A stretch of DNA of 64,000 bases from Bugulina stolonifera (GCA_935421135.1 OW285189.1:930001-994000); one strand, 5' to 3'; shown: positions 1 through 11,381, numbered from the stretch's first letter. Numbers and translations are program-made. The notes: generated by a model from the letters alone, not told the origin.

Positions 1-3000
1 AACATCTGACCACTCTCTGGAGACCTAACAACAGCTGTAGAACTAGTTGGCCAGTTTAACTGATCTATCTTCTCAACATTTACTTGACTGGCGATGGGCT
101 GTAACAAGGTGGTTGATGAGGAGTCATGTTTAGCGCTAGCCAACGCATTATCTGTAACACAGCAGGCTCCTTATCATAAGACAAACAATCATCCTAATAA
201 AAGTGTACGTACTGCACACATACACTGCACTTACGGGAAAGTAAAAACAAACTATAGCCTGCTTCAGCTATTTCATTCTCTCCGAAATGGCCATAAGAGC
301 AATGGTATTTTGACAGCATATGCACGTAGATAACGTATAAAATGGCTTCCTAGAAACATGCTTTCACTGATTGAGATTTGACTGAAGTAGGATTAGGGTA
401 TTAGCCAGACCGCGAAAACTCAAACCGCGAAAACTTTTATTGAATGATTTTGAAGCTAATAGCTGACAACGTGACTCCAACGAAATAATGTCATCACATC
501 AGGTCAAATATTGGATTATTGGAAAGTGCGCCAATTTCACATCAACTAAAATTGACATCATTGCTGAGATGCATTGAGAGTGTCAAGAGAATGACAATCG
601 GCTGAAAGTAGTAGAGTGATGGACTAAGTGACTGACTAACTGACTGGCCTATTGACCGACTGACCAACTAACTAACTGACCGACCAATTGACTGACAGGG
701 TAAAGGGACATTTCAAAAATTTCAGTTAGAAACAGGACATTCCGAAAACTTTAACGTTGAAGTTTGAACGTTTTCGGAACGTTTTGTTTCTAACTGAAAT
801 TTTTGAACAGTCGCAAATTTGACAGACAGATTGAATAGATTGGCTTTAGATGCTGAGGAGGTGAGATGGTAGGAAGAACCCAGAATAAATCAGAACTGAT
901 ATTTGGATGAGATGGAAAGCACAATACAGTGTAATATGATATGTAGAACTATTTAGCCTATACTATGTGGTATACAAATACTACAGTATGATAAGAGAAT
1001 GTAATATATAGACTACATGTACATCCTCAATCCAGGTAATCATTATGGTATTGTAAAGTGCAATGTAGCTGAGAAGGAGGAACACTAACGGAAAGGAAAA
1101 CATAACATTACCTGTAGTTGTGTCCACAATTGAATGATTGCCAGTAGGAAGAATTACTGTAGCAGGAGTAGTAGTCTAAAACATCAAATAAACAATAGTA
1201 TACACTACACTACAATACACTATACTACACCACACTACACTAGTATACAATACACTACACTAGTATACAATATACTGCACTACACTAGTATACAATACAC
1301 TACACTACACCACACTACACTAGTATACAATACACTACACTACACTACACCACACTACACTAGTATACAATACACTACACTACACCACACTACACTAGTA
1401 TACAATACACTACAGTACAATACACTACACTGTGTTGTGTAATACCATCACTGCACTAATAGTAGTGTAATACCATCACTGTATTATAGTAGTGTAATAC
1501 CATCACTGCACTATTAGTAGTGTAATACCATCACTGTATTATAGTAGTGTAATACCATCACTGCACTAACAGTGCAAGCATACGCTGTACACATGCACTG
1601 TACACATACCAGTATACACTACGCCGTACCAATATACACTACACCGTACCAGTATACACTACACTGTACTAGCAATACACTGCACTATTATTACTAGTCA
1701 TACATTACACCAGACTACATTGTAGTAATACACTACACTACTAACACTAGTACAATATAACACTCACCCCATCAGAGTCCCTGCTATCACTTGGTTCTCT
1801 ACCTGAGGGTTGACTTGTGCTAACAATATAATATACACATTATTATTATTATACTATCTACATGTACATTGTATATAATATGCATGATTGTAGTGAATAC
1901 ATGTAATGCACATGGGATATACAATATATACACCCTATTGTATCATTGTTGTATTATTATATGGTTACTACAAAGACCATGAGAATCCCTTTGATTGCCA
2001 ATGATGAATGAGTATATAACACTGAATTCAGGTCTAACTGCCAGTTAGGTCTAATGTACCGTTCACAGGATAAATCGCCTGGTTAGGAGATTTATAATCG
2101 CCACAACAAAATCTCCTTGTGTAAACACAAAATTGCCAGGATTAACTCTCTGGAGCTTGTGGTCAACATGGAAAGTATATATACATCTTCAGCTATAAAT
2201 CGCCTGAATGGGTCCATGATCCATTCAAGTGATTTATTGCCTAGTGTAAATATAGCTATCTGGAGATTTTTGTAGCTTGACCACAAAATTGCAGAGATTG
2301 ACCTTGTGCTTTCATTAGATGATCTTAATTGAAGTGATCAATGTCTCGAGTAAACTCCCCATGAGGCCTACTATGGGAAGTTTACACAGGTAATGTATCC
2401 TGGCTTCAACAAAAATCATTCAATAAAAGCACAAGATCAATCTCTGATATTTTGTGGTCAAGCTACAAAATCTCCAAATGTTATATTTACACTAGGCAAA
2501 TAAATGCTTGAATGGAAGTGGACCCATTCAGGAGATTTATAGCTGAAGATTTATATATACTTTGTATCCTGACCACGAAACTTTATATAATTAGACCTGG
2601 AGATGTTGTGTTTACAGACGGACAAAGAGTGCCGCAGTTTTCCAAGTGAGCAATAGAGCTGCCAGACAAGATTTGGTTATTGTTCTACTAAGTTAATCAT
2701 CACTTCAAATTAACAGCATTATATGTCAAGGTGTCCAGTATTCCAATTCCTCTCATGTTATACACAATTTCCAACTACAGCAGATATCTCAGGTAACTTA
2801 TCAATACTATAACTCACTCTACATCTCCACTATTTGATGGGCAGACTTGCTCCCCAACAACCTCCCCAATGACCATTGGGTTCTCACCAATTTCTGCCTT
2901 TTCATCAGGTTGAGGCTGACTCTCCTGGAACTTACTATCAGATATCAACGGCTGACTTTCTTTCTCTGAACAGGCACCGTCATCGTTGTTGTTATTATCA

Positions 3001-4154
3001 GAGCCCCGGGGTTTCCCATTCTGTTCTCGCCACTGCTTCACCCACTCCTGTTGCTTCTGCTCCTGTTGCCATTGTAGCTGCTGCCATGATGGTGGAGGAG
3101 GGGGAGGCATCAAATGTGGTCGCTGCATATTGAATTGAGGGAATGGTGGTTGCTGCACACTGCATTGTGGGAATGGTGGTTGCTGAATATTGCATGGTGG
3201 GAATGGTGGTTGCTGCATGTTCCATTGTGGGAATGCTGACTGCTGCACATAGCCTTGTGAGAACGGTGGCTTTTGCATATTGGATTGTGGGAAGGATGGT
3301 TGCTGCATTTTGGATTGTGGGAATGGTGGCTGTTGCATATTGGATTGTGGGAATGGTGGCTGTTGCATATTGGATTGTGGGAATGGTGGCTGTTGCATAT
3401 TGGATTGTGGGAATGGTGGCTGTTGCATATTGGATTGTGGGAATGGTGGCTGTTGCATATTGGATTGTGGGAAGGATGGTTGCTGCATATTGGATTGTGG
3501 GAATGGTGGCTGTTGCATATTGGATTGTGGGAATGGTGGCTGTTGCATATTGGATTGTGGGAATGGTGGCTGTTGCATATTGGATTGTGGGAATGGTGGC
3601 TGTTGCTGCATCTGTTGGGGAGGAATGTTCTGCCAGTCAGGATTACTAGTGGTTGGATTCCAAGGTCTTCCATTTGAATTAATTGTATTAAACTGTTCAT
3701 CTAAATATTGTAAACAAATTTAAATCACACACAGTTCAATTCAAGGATGAAACAATGAAATCAGCCAAAAAGCTCAAACAAAACTCCTCTTATAATATTG
3801 TCAGTTTTGAACATTTTGTTTGCTTTGAGATAAGCAATTAGTATTGCTGTTACAATGCTATGGATGTGCATGTGCGTTCTGCCGTTCTGCTAGCCATTTC
3901 CTAGCACTTCACGTGGGAAAAGGAAATTAATGCACTTTTAGATGCTTCACACAAGTAATATATGAATCTCATAGGGTCTACTCCGAATAACTTGGCAAGG
4001 TTTGCATACTGCAACACTTTACAGGTACATTTACGTAGTTCAACACTACTAGCGATGTAATAACTAACAAACTAGTAAATAATAGCAAACAAAATGAAAA
4101 ATATGAAAAATCTTACTTACAGAAAGAGGAAAACCTTTGTTGATTCCAGGACAT
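1..4154 (-). CDS. Pro/Gln-rich repeat protein, partial at left edge
   Basis: Unrecognised gene, 5' part only. Proposed exons in order of transcription: 4186-4121 (ATG at 4154; reads MSWNQQRFSSF), 3700-2818, 1819-1768, 1175-1112 and 98-<1. The first three exons have consensus sites (GTAAGT donor at 4120, GTGAGT donors at 2817 and 1767) and their phases agree. The large exon holds about 16 copies of a decapeptide of the type MQQPPFPQSN, then a Gln/Trp-rich stretch (WQQLQWQQEQKQQEW), then an acidic, Ser/Asn-rich tail. No catalytic domain, signal peptide or membrane segment is seen. The 1175-1112 exon ends in phase 1 while the last exon is open only in phase 0, so an exon of 3n+2 bases between them is missing or the 1112 exon is wrong. 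Composition is like scaffold or RNA-associated low-complexity proteins such as YLPM1, but that is only a resemblance. The start could lie further upstream, since the 4186-4121 exon is open above the ATG. Confidence 0.62.
694..820. repeat. Short inverted-repeat element (GGTAAAGGGACATTT end)
   Basis: Arms at 708-756 and 760-807 form a near-perfect hairpin around AAAAATTTCAGTTAGAAAC. The ends GGTAAAGGGACATTT and GAACAGTCGCAAATTT recur in inverse orientation at 58503-58705, and a GAACAGTCGCAAAT end is seen near 63896, so this is a dispersed family. Confidence 0.75.
1195..1435. repeat. Simple tandem repeat (CACTACA-type)
   Basis: A low-complexity array of ACTAC/ACACT words with interspersed CTAGTATACAATACA blocks. 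It lies in an intron of the left-edge gene and any open frame across it is a repeat artefact. Confidence 0.9.
1436..1700. repeat. Two further short tandem arrays
   Basis: About four units of roughly 33 bp containing GTAATACCATCACTG, followed by imperfect copies of a TACACCGTACCAGTATACAC-like word. Intronic, next to the ACTAC array. Confidence 0.8.
2117..2617. repeat. Foldback element, about 200-bp inverted arms
   Basis: Positions 2117-2320 and 2420-2617 are inverted copies, about 80% alike by eye. Shared landmarks include CTTCAGCTATAAATC, GCCTAGTGTAAATATA and TGTAGCTTGACCACAAAAT. A spacer of about 100 bp separates the arms. It sits in the intron between the 1819-1768 and 3700-2818 exons. No coding capacity is seen; it is probably a non-autonomous foldback/MITE element. 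Confidence 0.85.
3110..3611 (-). repeat. 30-bp coding minisatellite
   Basis: A 30-bp unit encoding a decapeptide is repeated about 16 times inside the large exon of the left-edge gene. Roughly eleven units nearest the N-terminus are almost identical; the five or so towards the C-terminus are diverged (for example VQQSAFPQWN, IQQPPFPQCS). Because the period is a multiple of three and the unit lacks stops in most frames, several long spurious reading frames on both strands overlap it. Confidence 0.93.
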
Positions 4155-4303
4155 GATGAAATCATCAGTTCTGTGAAAGCTACATTCTAAGAAGAAATCT
4201 GAAACAATATAACAATCACAGTCAAATTCTTAGTAAATTGCTTTCATACAAATAAATACAGTGTGATGCTCTTGCCATCTTTGAAGAATACTTGGCATTA
4301 ACC

Positions 4304-4716
4304 CAGGGCTCTCAAGTTGCTCAGTCAAAAAATCCGAGCAGATGTACAATGTTCTGCAGTGTGAGCAGTGTAGCAGTATATTACTCTATTAGCAATTGGT
4401 CAGATTTATAAATAAAGCTGTTGGTCACCTACATGTACATATCTATTGCTCTATGGAGTGAGCCTAAGTAATTTCTCACAGCCTAATAACCCCAGTACAT
4501 ACATGTAATTCAGTCCTTGCCCTTGGAAAGTAATAAAATTAGTAGCTTTTCCTCAGAATTCTTGAGTAACTCACAAGCTATGAGATAAGCTGAAGATTAA
4601 TTTGGAGATTGTAAAGCAGTTCAATTCAAAATATAGCCAATGTGAGAAAATCTCCCAAAATCCGAGCAAATCATTAATAATGGAAAACCTCCCGAGCCGA
4701 GAACTTGAGAGACCTG
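4304..4716. mobile_element. hAT-like MITE
   Basis: The ends are CAGGGCTCTCAAGTT and, inverted, CAGGTCTCTCAAGTTCTC. The flanks carry ATTAACC on both sides (4297-4303 and 4717-4723), or an 8-bp duplication with one mismatch if the element ends one base earlier. Such CAGGG(C/T) ends with about 8-bp duplications are typical of hAT transposons. It is 413 bp and non-coding; the internal sequence repeats AAAATCCGAGCA. Confidence 0.78.
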
Positions 4717-4950
4717 ATTAACCTCCTTGTTCAAAGATGCAACTTGGGTAAACATTGTGGTGATTGGACAACTTCGTGACTTTCACTTTGTGTTAATGTG
4801 TAACTGCATAAATTGGACCCTGTTATATAACTTGTAATAGGCCGAGGACTGAGTTAATGTGTTGTTCCTTTTACTGAATGTAAATTTGTACTTTGTTATT
4901 GCTTCATTCTATATCCGACCTTGTTTATGCTGGTCCTCATACACTTGATA

Positions 4951-5428
4951 TTATGTCCTAGTCGTCCTCCTCGATGCCTTACATGTTGTGCTGTTTTGGA
5001 TTATTTGTAAGACCGACACCTGATCGTCTCTTTCTGCCTGAAGTAACCGGAAACACTTTTCGTATAAAAGGAGCATTGTTTTTCTATACCAGTCAGTTAT
5101 TCCTGGAATCTCAATAACGTCAAATCTATTAATGTACTTCCACAAGGTCGGAGTTATTCCAACTGGTATACGTAGTGCTGCATGTTGTCTAGATTTCAAC
5201 GATGTTTGCAGTGTGGAACCTGCTGGTCTGAGATATCGTCTTTCTAAGTTGCACATCATGTCTGAACGATATAACGATGGTTTGCTGTAGCTCGATGCTA
5301 TCGAGCTGGACCGCAGTGCCGGTATTCATTCGATATTCATTCATTCTATCTAATAGCACGAGGTTTGGTTTCCCTGATTTCAAACCAGATTGAATGCCTT
5401 CAATCTGGTTTGAAATCAGGGAAACCAA
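4951..5428 (-). other. Unidentified degraded coding-like segment
   Basis: Two overlapping minus-strand open frames (5428-5189 and 5259-4951) look like one coding region broken by a frameshift. The second contains WKYINRFDVIEIPGI and DWYRKTMLLLYEKCFRLLQ, which has the balance of a folded protein rather than a random frame. I recognise no domain. It could be a retroelement remnant; splice sites that would make it a host exon are not evident. Confidence 0.3.
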
Positions 5429-5431
5429 ACC
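5362..5431. repeat. Perfect 33-bp hairpin
   Basis: Positions 5362-5394 and 5399-5431 are exact reverse complements separated by the 4-nt loop TGCC. The arm begins GGTTTGGTTTCCCTGATTTC. It overlaps the upstream end of the 5428-4951 coding-like segment. Confidence 0.95.
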
Positions 5432-6109
5432 CCAAACCCCAATGCCTTTGCGTTTCTGGTTTTACCTTCGCTGCCAACATTGCATCGTAGATAGACTGTG
5501 ACTGCCAGATCTTTGATGTTGCCGAGGTAATAATAAATTAATAATTAGATAAATTAGCAGATGGTGTGTCATTCCATATCACCTGTAGTATGTCATACTA
5601 TATTCTATTGTTAGTATATGATTGCTTTGTTCATGAATGTGCTAGAATAAAATATTATATAATATAAATACACAAATTTAAACATAACATTAGATTAATC
5701 ATAACAATAATTATAATTATTCTATTAAAATTTTTAAATTTGATTATAATGATCATTGATACGCACAATGCTTATAATAATTAATTAATTGCTTATATTA
5801 CAATAGGCATATTTGAATATTGCACGTCCAAGCTTTATAAATCGCAATCTGCAGCAATAATTTATTTTATTCAATAATACACAGCCTATAACGCTAGGTT
5901 AAGCTGCCTGGTAATAATATTTATTGTAAACAAGGGGAGTTCCCTTCAGATCAAGCATTAGTCATGCTTGAACGCTTAAGCTGTGTTAGGATATTAAAAG
6001 CAGTCTCATATGAACCAGAACAGTTTCCGAATATGCCTAATATGTGTTATATTTATATTAATAATATAAGGCATATTAAAATTAAATGTAACTCTTTGTT
6101 AAGTATTAT

Positions 6110-6203
6110 AAAATTAATGGTTTTTTAATTTAAACTGGTTGTGTAGTTATGCTTTTTGAGAAAACCAGCTCTTTAGTTAAAATAAAGCCAATGTTCAATG
6201 AAC
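6110..6203 (+). repeat. Left part of dispersed repeat split by LINE
   Basis: Matches 14822-14910 (shared words include CAGCTCTTTA and GTTCAATGAAC). The continuation of the 14822-15098 copy is found at 10843-11067, on the far side of the LINE relic, which suggests the LINE interrupted this repeat. Confidence 0.72.
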
Positions 6204-6237
6204 TATTTTGAAAATACATCTCAAAGGTACAAAGGTA

Positions 6238-6343
6238 CCATCTTTTGAGTCACCATTTCTGGTTGGACTCAGGATAGCGTTGGTAAAAGCAAATTTATTC
6301 AAAAGTGCTGAGTTCAATCAGATATGGTGACTCAAAAGATAGT
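6238..6343. repeat. Inverted repeat at LINE 5' side
   Basis: About 35-bp arms (6238-6272 and 6307-6343) share CTTTTGAGTCACCAT and are inverted around a 34-bp spacer. The right arm runs into the LINE endonuclease tail, so the left arm may be a snap-back copy of LINE sequence. Confidence 0.7.
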
Positions 6344-6952
6344 ATAATCGATCATATCGCTGTAAGCAGCATAAAACGGAGCATAAAAACATGCACTGTG
6401 AACCATGTAATTGATGATCAGCAAGCCTGTGTTATTTCTTCAAATCTAGATAAAGCTTTTCGGTGAAAAATTACACCAAGCTCAAGGAATTAGTCGAGGC
6501 TGAAGACTGGCTTAACATTTTAAACCAAGGAGACACCTCAGCTTGTTTGAAGCCTTCATTTCAAAATTCAACAACATTATTAAAGAACTCAGCGCTTTGA
6601 GTAATTTGAATCCTCATAAACAAAGTTTTAAGCAACCTTGGATGAACAATCGCTTGCGAAAATTGGTGCTTAAACGCACTGAATGCCACCAAAAATTCAA
6701 GCAACAGCCTTATAATAGCCATTTTAAAAATAAGTATACCAAGTTTCGAAATTTTGTTACCTCTGAAATGAATAAAGCAAAACAAAATTACCATAGCCCC
6801 CAGTTTGATATTTGCAAGCGAAGCCAATATGAGAAATAGAAATTTATTCAGGGGCTGGTTAACAAAAAGTTCTCCCATGAAGTACCATCCTCATTAAAAC
6901 TCAAACATGGCGCACTGGTTTCTGACCCCACAGAAATATATGAGGTGTTTAA

Positions 6953-7661
6953 ACTATCCATGCCATGGCTAAAGGTAAATGCAATTTATAAGATAATTTG
7001 ATATGAACCTTTCGAATTTGTCACGAAAAATTAAAAATACAACCTGCAAGCACGTTTTTGGAGCAGTTGTTTTAAAAAAATATACACTGTGACATCACAG
7101 TGTATTCTGCAGGAGATGGCAATTATAAACCTCCTTTCACATGTCCAATAACAACGCTCGTAGCCAAAGCAAAATTGTGCACAGTGATTGGATAATAAAA
7201 CCTATTGTTTATCTTATCGTAAAAACAGTAATTATTAATTTCTATATTCTTTTTTAGGCACAGGTTTACACTAATTATTGAACATGTGAAAGGAGGTTTT
7301 TAATTGCCATCTCCGACAGAATAATCCACTTCTGATTAGGCAGTGGATATTTTTTAAAACTGCTCCAAAAACGTCTTTGCAAATGTTCATATCAAAACAC
7401 CTTACAGTGATTGGATAATAAAACCTATTGTTTATCTTATCGTAAAACAGTAATTATTAATTTCTATATTCTGCTTTATGCACAGGTTTACACTAATTAT
7501 TGAACATGTGAAAAGTTGTTTTTAATTGCCATCTCCTGCAGAATAATCCACTTTTGATTAGACAGTGGATATTTTTTAAAACTGCTCCGAAATTGTCTTT
7601 GAAATGTTCATATCAAATTACTTTACAATGTGTATTTAGCTTTATTCGTGGCATGAATAGT
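6953..7661. mobile_element. TTAA-flanked foldback MITE, copy A
   Basis: Flanked by TTAA (6949-6952 and 7662-7665). The terminal inverted repeats start ACTATCCATGCCATG and, inverted, ACTATTCATGCCACG, and the arms extend about 200 bp. The right half is tandemly duplicated (about 7175-7390 and 7400-7615). A second copy lies at 62110-62630. TTAA targets are known for piggyBac- and Kolobok-type transposases; none is encoded here. Confidence 0.88.
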
Positions 7662-7665
7662 TTAA

Positions 7666-8266
7666 AGCAGAAGTAGCCCCAGAGGCTGGGTAGTTTTCCT
7701 GAGTTGTCCTCGCTTGTATAAGGAGAGGAATATAATTGGAAACCATTTGTGCTAAATTTAGTTATTAATTTCTCTTTCGGCACTAACACTGCTTGACCAC
7801 AAGTATGTTACGTGTATTTTGAGAAATACCGGAAAATAGGCTACGCACTACCTCTATTTACTCCTAGTAGTTTTTAGAAATATGAAGAAGTTGTCTTCTC
7901 ATTGTAGTATACCCTCAAATAAATGAGAAATTTTCTTGCTAATTGCGTTTCCTTGATGTTTGAAATAAAAAAGACAAGTGAATATAATTATGTGGTTAAG
8001 TATCATGTTATCAAAAGTGTAGAAGGAATTTATAAAATTTTGGCCAATAGAAAAGTTATCGAATAAAAACCTTCCTATGTGCTTCATAACAAGGTTAACC
8101 AGGTCACTCAGATGATATAAACTGCCTTGTTTGAGATCAATTTGAGGCAGATGACATGATCTGCACTTGCACTACCAGACCTCTTTGAATAGCTCTAACT
8201 ATGTACTATCCAACAAGTTATTCAGCTTTTTGATTGGTTTTGGTCAATGTTGGAAATTCTCCCTCT
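7666..8266. mobile_element. TTAA-flanked element, family 2
   Basis: Flanked by TTAA at 7662-7665 and 8267-8270. The same sequence occurs in reverse orientation at 15658-16245, where it starts AGAATAGGAAAATCC after a TTAA and ends before TTGA, which confirms both boundaries. The body contains a diverged frame (AAGGTTTTTATTCGATAAC on the minus strand) shared by the two copies, but no recognisable transposase. Confidence 0.82.
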
Positions 8267-8342
8267 TTAATGAATTTTTTACTACAATTGGTGAAAATCT
8301 AGCCAACAATTTGCATACCTGTAGCCCTGAAATTAGCTTTAA

Positions 8343-9138
8343 AGCATTAAGGAAACTACTTCACGTGTGTATATTCACAATTTAGAGATATTGAGCTTCA
8401 ATTTGAGCTATTGGTTGTCTTCGTGGGCCTAGTATATTCAGAGATATAGCCCCCAGAAATCTACCCTGTAGAAAAACCCTCGTACAAACTTAGCTAGATG
8501 AGAAACCATTGTGGTGACCTTTGACCTGTGATGTTGATGCCAGGCCGCCGCACCACTGTAGTAGTAATTATATAGTAAACTTCACTAATAAATATATTTT
8601 AATCTATGGTAAAATATCCAATAATATTTCAGCAATTTATAGCCTGGGGTACTTTCTAGTCACTGCCAAATTATTTATGGGAAGCTACCCACAGGTTCCA
8701 AGCAAATAGTAAAAATGATTGTGACACAGTCAATGCTGTTGAACAGTGTGCAGCGATGTTTTCATTGGCGTGCATTGCATGGAAAACATCCAAGCATGTG
8801 TTCCTAATTACAAAACCAGTTGTGGTTCTTAGATATGCTGACACTTTTATTGTAACTGACTTATTCACTTTTGGATCAAATGCTATTATTAGTGATTAAT
8901 CACTTTATCATAAATGTAATGTAAACAAATAGCTATAGCAATTCAGTAAATGTTTGGCTTTATTTCCGCATGGCACCTACGTCATAGCCTACAACTGCAA
9001 GCGTTTTTGGAGATAGTCCAGTTTGACAACTCATATTTCTTGAACCCCTGGGTCTAGGAAGTCAAACAAATACTCGAATGGAAGCTCAATACCTGTAGAT
9101 TTTGAATATCAACATCAAAACGTGATTTCCTTAATGCT
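8343..9138. mobile_element. TTAA-flanked element, family 3
   Basis: Flanked by TTAA (8339-8342 and 9139-9142). The ends are AGCATTAAGGAAAC and, inverted, AGCATTAAGGAAATCACG; similarity of the arms continues to GATATTGAGCTTC(A)ATTTGAG on the left and its inverse near 9070. Removing it with one TTAA restores the LINE frame across the junction (ISFKNYLNHTPYNP). Confidence 0.87.
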
Positions 9139-9319
9139 TTAAGAACTACCTTAACCATACCCCCTACAATCCTTATTTCAATTTTTATGAGATTGATAGT
9201 AGTGAGGTACCCAAAATTATTAACGAATTACAATCTAAAAAGGCTGCAGGTCACGGTTTAATCACTAGCAGGGCTTTTGAAGAAAACAAATTGGCTTTGA
9301 CTCCAACTACATCAATACG

Positions 9320-10014
9320 GTTTTAAAAAATTCAGTTTTTTCTGATTGTCTAAAAATTTCCAAAGTCACTCCGATTTTCAAAAAGGGCTCAAAAACCGAT
9401 CAAACTAATTATAGGCCAATTTCAGCTCGAAGCATTCTCTCAAGGATTGCTGCAAAAGTTATAACAAATCAAATTTGCTACAACCTAGAAATCAACGACC
9501 TTTTAACTACATCACAATTTGGTTTGAGACCATACAAAAGTACTTCACAAGCCATAAATTTTTCTTTAGAATTTATTTATCAATACATTGACAAAGGGAA
9601 AGTTGCACAAACTAATTTATTGGGTTTTAGTAAGGCCTTTGATACAATTAATCATGAAACTCTAATCGAAAAGCTGCAGCCTTTTATAACTTTTCTACAA
9701 AAGCCACTTGTTTGACCAGATGCTACCTATCAAATAGGTATCAGTATGTTAAAATCAATGACCACACCTCTGGTTACTGGAAAATTAAACTCCGAGTCCC
9801 CCAAGAATCCGTTATAGAGCCATTACCTTTTCCAATTTTCATTAATGATTTAATCATGTCTTCTCAAAATTTCCACTATATTCTCTTTGCCGATGATACA
9901 AATTTAATCTCAAAAGTCCCAAATTTGACTGAAAGGGAGTTGACCAAAATTGGAAATTGGTGTATTGCCAACAAGCTTATAATTAACTTTGACAAAACAC
10001 TAGATTATTTTTAA
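9320..10014 (+). pseudogene. LINE reverse transcriptase core, broken
   Basis: Conserved RT blocks are readable across three frames: ITPIFKKGSK-type and NYRPISARSILSRI (about 9350-9440), QFGLRP and SKAFDTINHETL (about 9520-9660), a block around 9795 equivalent to the usual SGVPQGSVLGP (here RVPQESVIEP), FINDLI, then FADDTNL (about 9887-9907). A stop at 9713-9715 and loss of frame after 10014 show it is dead. The catalytic Asp pair is still present. Confidence 0.88.
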
Positions 10015-10842
10015 AAATCATCAAAAAAGAATTTGCCAATCAGACTTCCAAATTGGGCAGCTTGAAACGTTGCACAAATATAAATTTTTTGGCATTAACC
10101 TTAACCAACATTTAACCTTCAGACCCCACATTAGCAATGTGGTAAACAAAATTAACTTAATGCTGATGATGCTTCGGCATCTAGCCAAATATCTTGACTA
10201 GAAAAGCCCGATAAATGTTTACTGTACTTTTGTTTATCCTCATCTACTTTATGGGCTTGAATTTCCGGGTCATGCAGATGAAACTTATCTTAGACCAATC
10301 TTAGTAAGTCAAAAGAAAGCTCTAAGAGTAATTTCGAACGCTCCACCGAAGTGATCTATTAGTCAGAAATTTTATGAAACTAAATTTATGAACACTTTGA
10401 TGCTTTTTAAATACAGGCTAGTAATCGTCACAGAAAATGTTTTAAAATGATAGCAATCTAAAAAATTCTTTGAAAGCTTGACATAAATTTAATACTAGAA
10501 ATAAAAATAAATTTTTCAACTTGCCACAAATTAGAACAGAAAAGGGAAGGAGATCAGTGCTTTATACAGGTATACGAATTTATGCAGAGCTTGCCTTGGG
10601 AATTGATGACCTTCCGTCCGGGCCTTTCTGGAGAGCTCTGGCGGCTCACCTTTAGAGGGGAAGAGATGACGCAGTGCCGGGAGTCTGGGGCTGGTTTGTG
10701 GCTCTCTCCCAGCCGGAACGGGTGAAGACAGAAGGGGCGGCCTTTATTCTAGACTCTGATTATCTGGCTTCCCTTTTTCTGAATTTCATGTATATTTTAA
10801 TCTAACCTTTTTACATAATGAGTTTTTAAAGCACTAAAAGAA

Positions 10843-11067
10843 ACATCTTGTAGGTGGAATTCGTCGAACTGAGCGATTGCAATCTCTAATCTGGAGACAA
10901 ATCTGCTAGATTCAATAGGTGGGTACCACACAGTGCCACGGACACACTGAATTCCCCCCAATTCAGAAATCGACAAAGCTTGCAAGAAAGATTTTCTACA
11001 TAATTATTATATCCTATGCAACTATACTAGCGTTTCTTCTTTCTCTTGTGATATGAAGTTAGCTCAT
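10843..11067 (+). repeat. Right part of dispersed repeat split by LINE
   Basis: Matches 14909-15098 (shared GTAGGTGGAATTC, GACAAAGCT.GCAAGAAAG, TGCAACTATACT, GTTTCTTCTTT and TAGCTCATG). See the 6110-6203 entry for the left part. Confidence 0.78.
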
Positions 11068-11381
11068 GACAGCCAGAGTGCTAGGGTAGGATGGAACCCA
11101 TGCTGTCTCAAGTGGAACACTCGGGACTATGGGTCAGCACATAAGCACAAGTTGTAGTACATACAAGTCTACAGCTCACCCAGTACATGTAACAAGGAGG
11201 AACTGATAGACCACTCTCAATTCCCTCCCGTGCGCTAGTCATGATGCATACGCAAACACAACAATATTTTTACGTCCAATGAGCCCAAACATGATGTGGT
11301 ACCCTGCTGACTAAGCACAAGCTTTGAGGTATATACCCTAAACCGACATTATATTGTATTGGAGAGATTTATTTGCAAATA

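Larger units (their letters stand above)
6204..10842 (+). mobile_element. Non-LTR retrotransposon (LINE) relic, composite
   Basis: Degraded LINE on the plus strand. Pieces in order: endonuclease C-terminus (about 6335-6465, IIDHIAVSSIKRSIKT); linker between EN and RT (6543-6948); RT N-terminal region (8267-8342 and 9139-9300); RT core (about 9320-10014) with SKAFDTINHETL and the catalytic FADDTNL; 3' coding end (10050-10790, GRRSVLYTG). Frameshifts and stops occur at about 6465, 6838, 9300, 9714 and 10014. Three TTAA-flanked elements interrupt it (6953-7661, 7666-8266, 8343-9138). Its 3' end is shared with a minus-strand fragment at 34320-34615. It resembles the Jockey/CR1-like group; exact clade undecided. 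Confidence 0.85.

Noticed and set aside
3110..3723. Long overlapping open frames on both strands besides the proline-rich one
   Set aside because: They are the 30-bp minisatellite read in other frames; only the minus frame with splice sites and flanking non-repeat coding makes sense.
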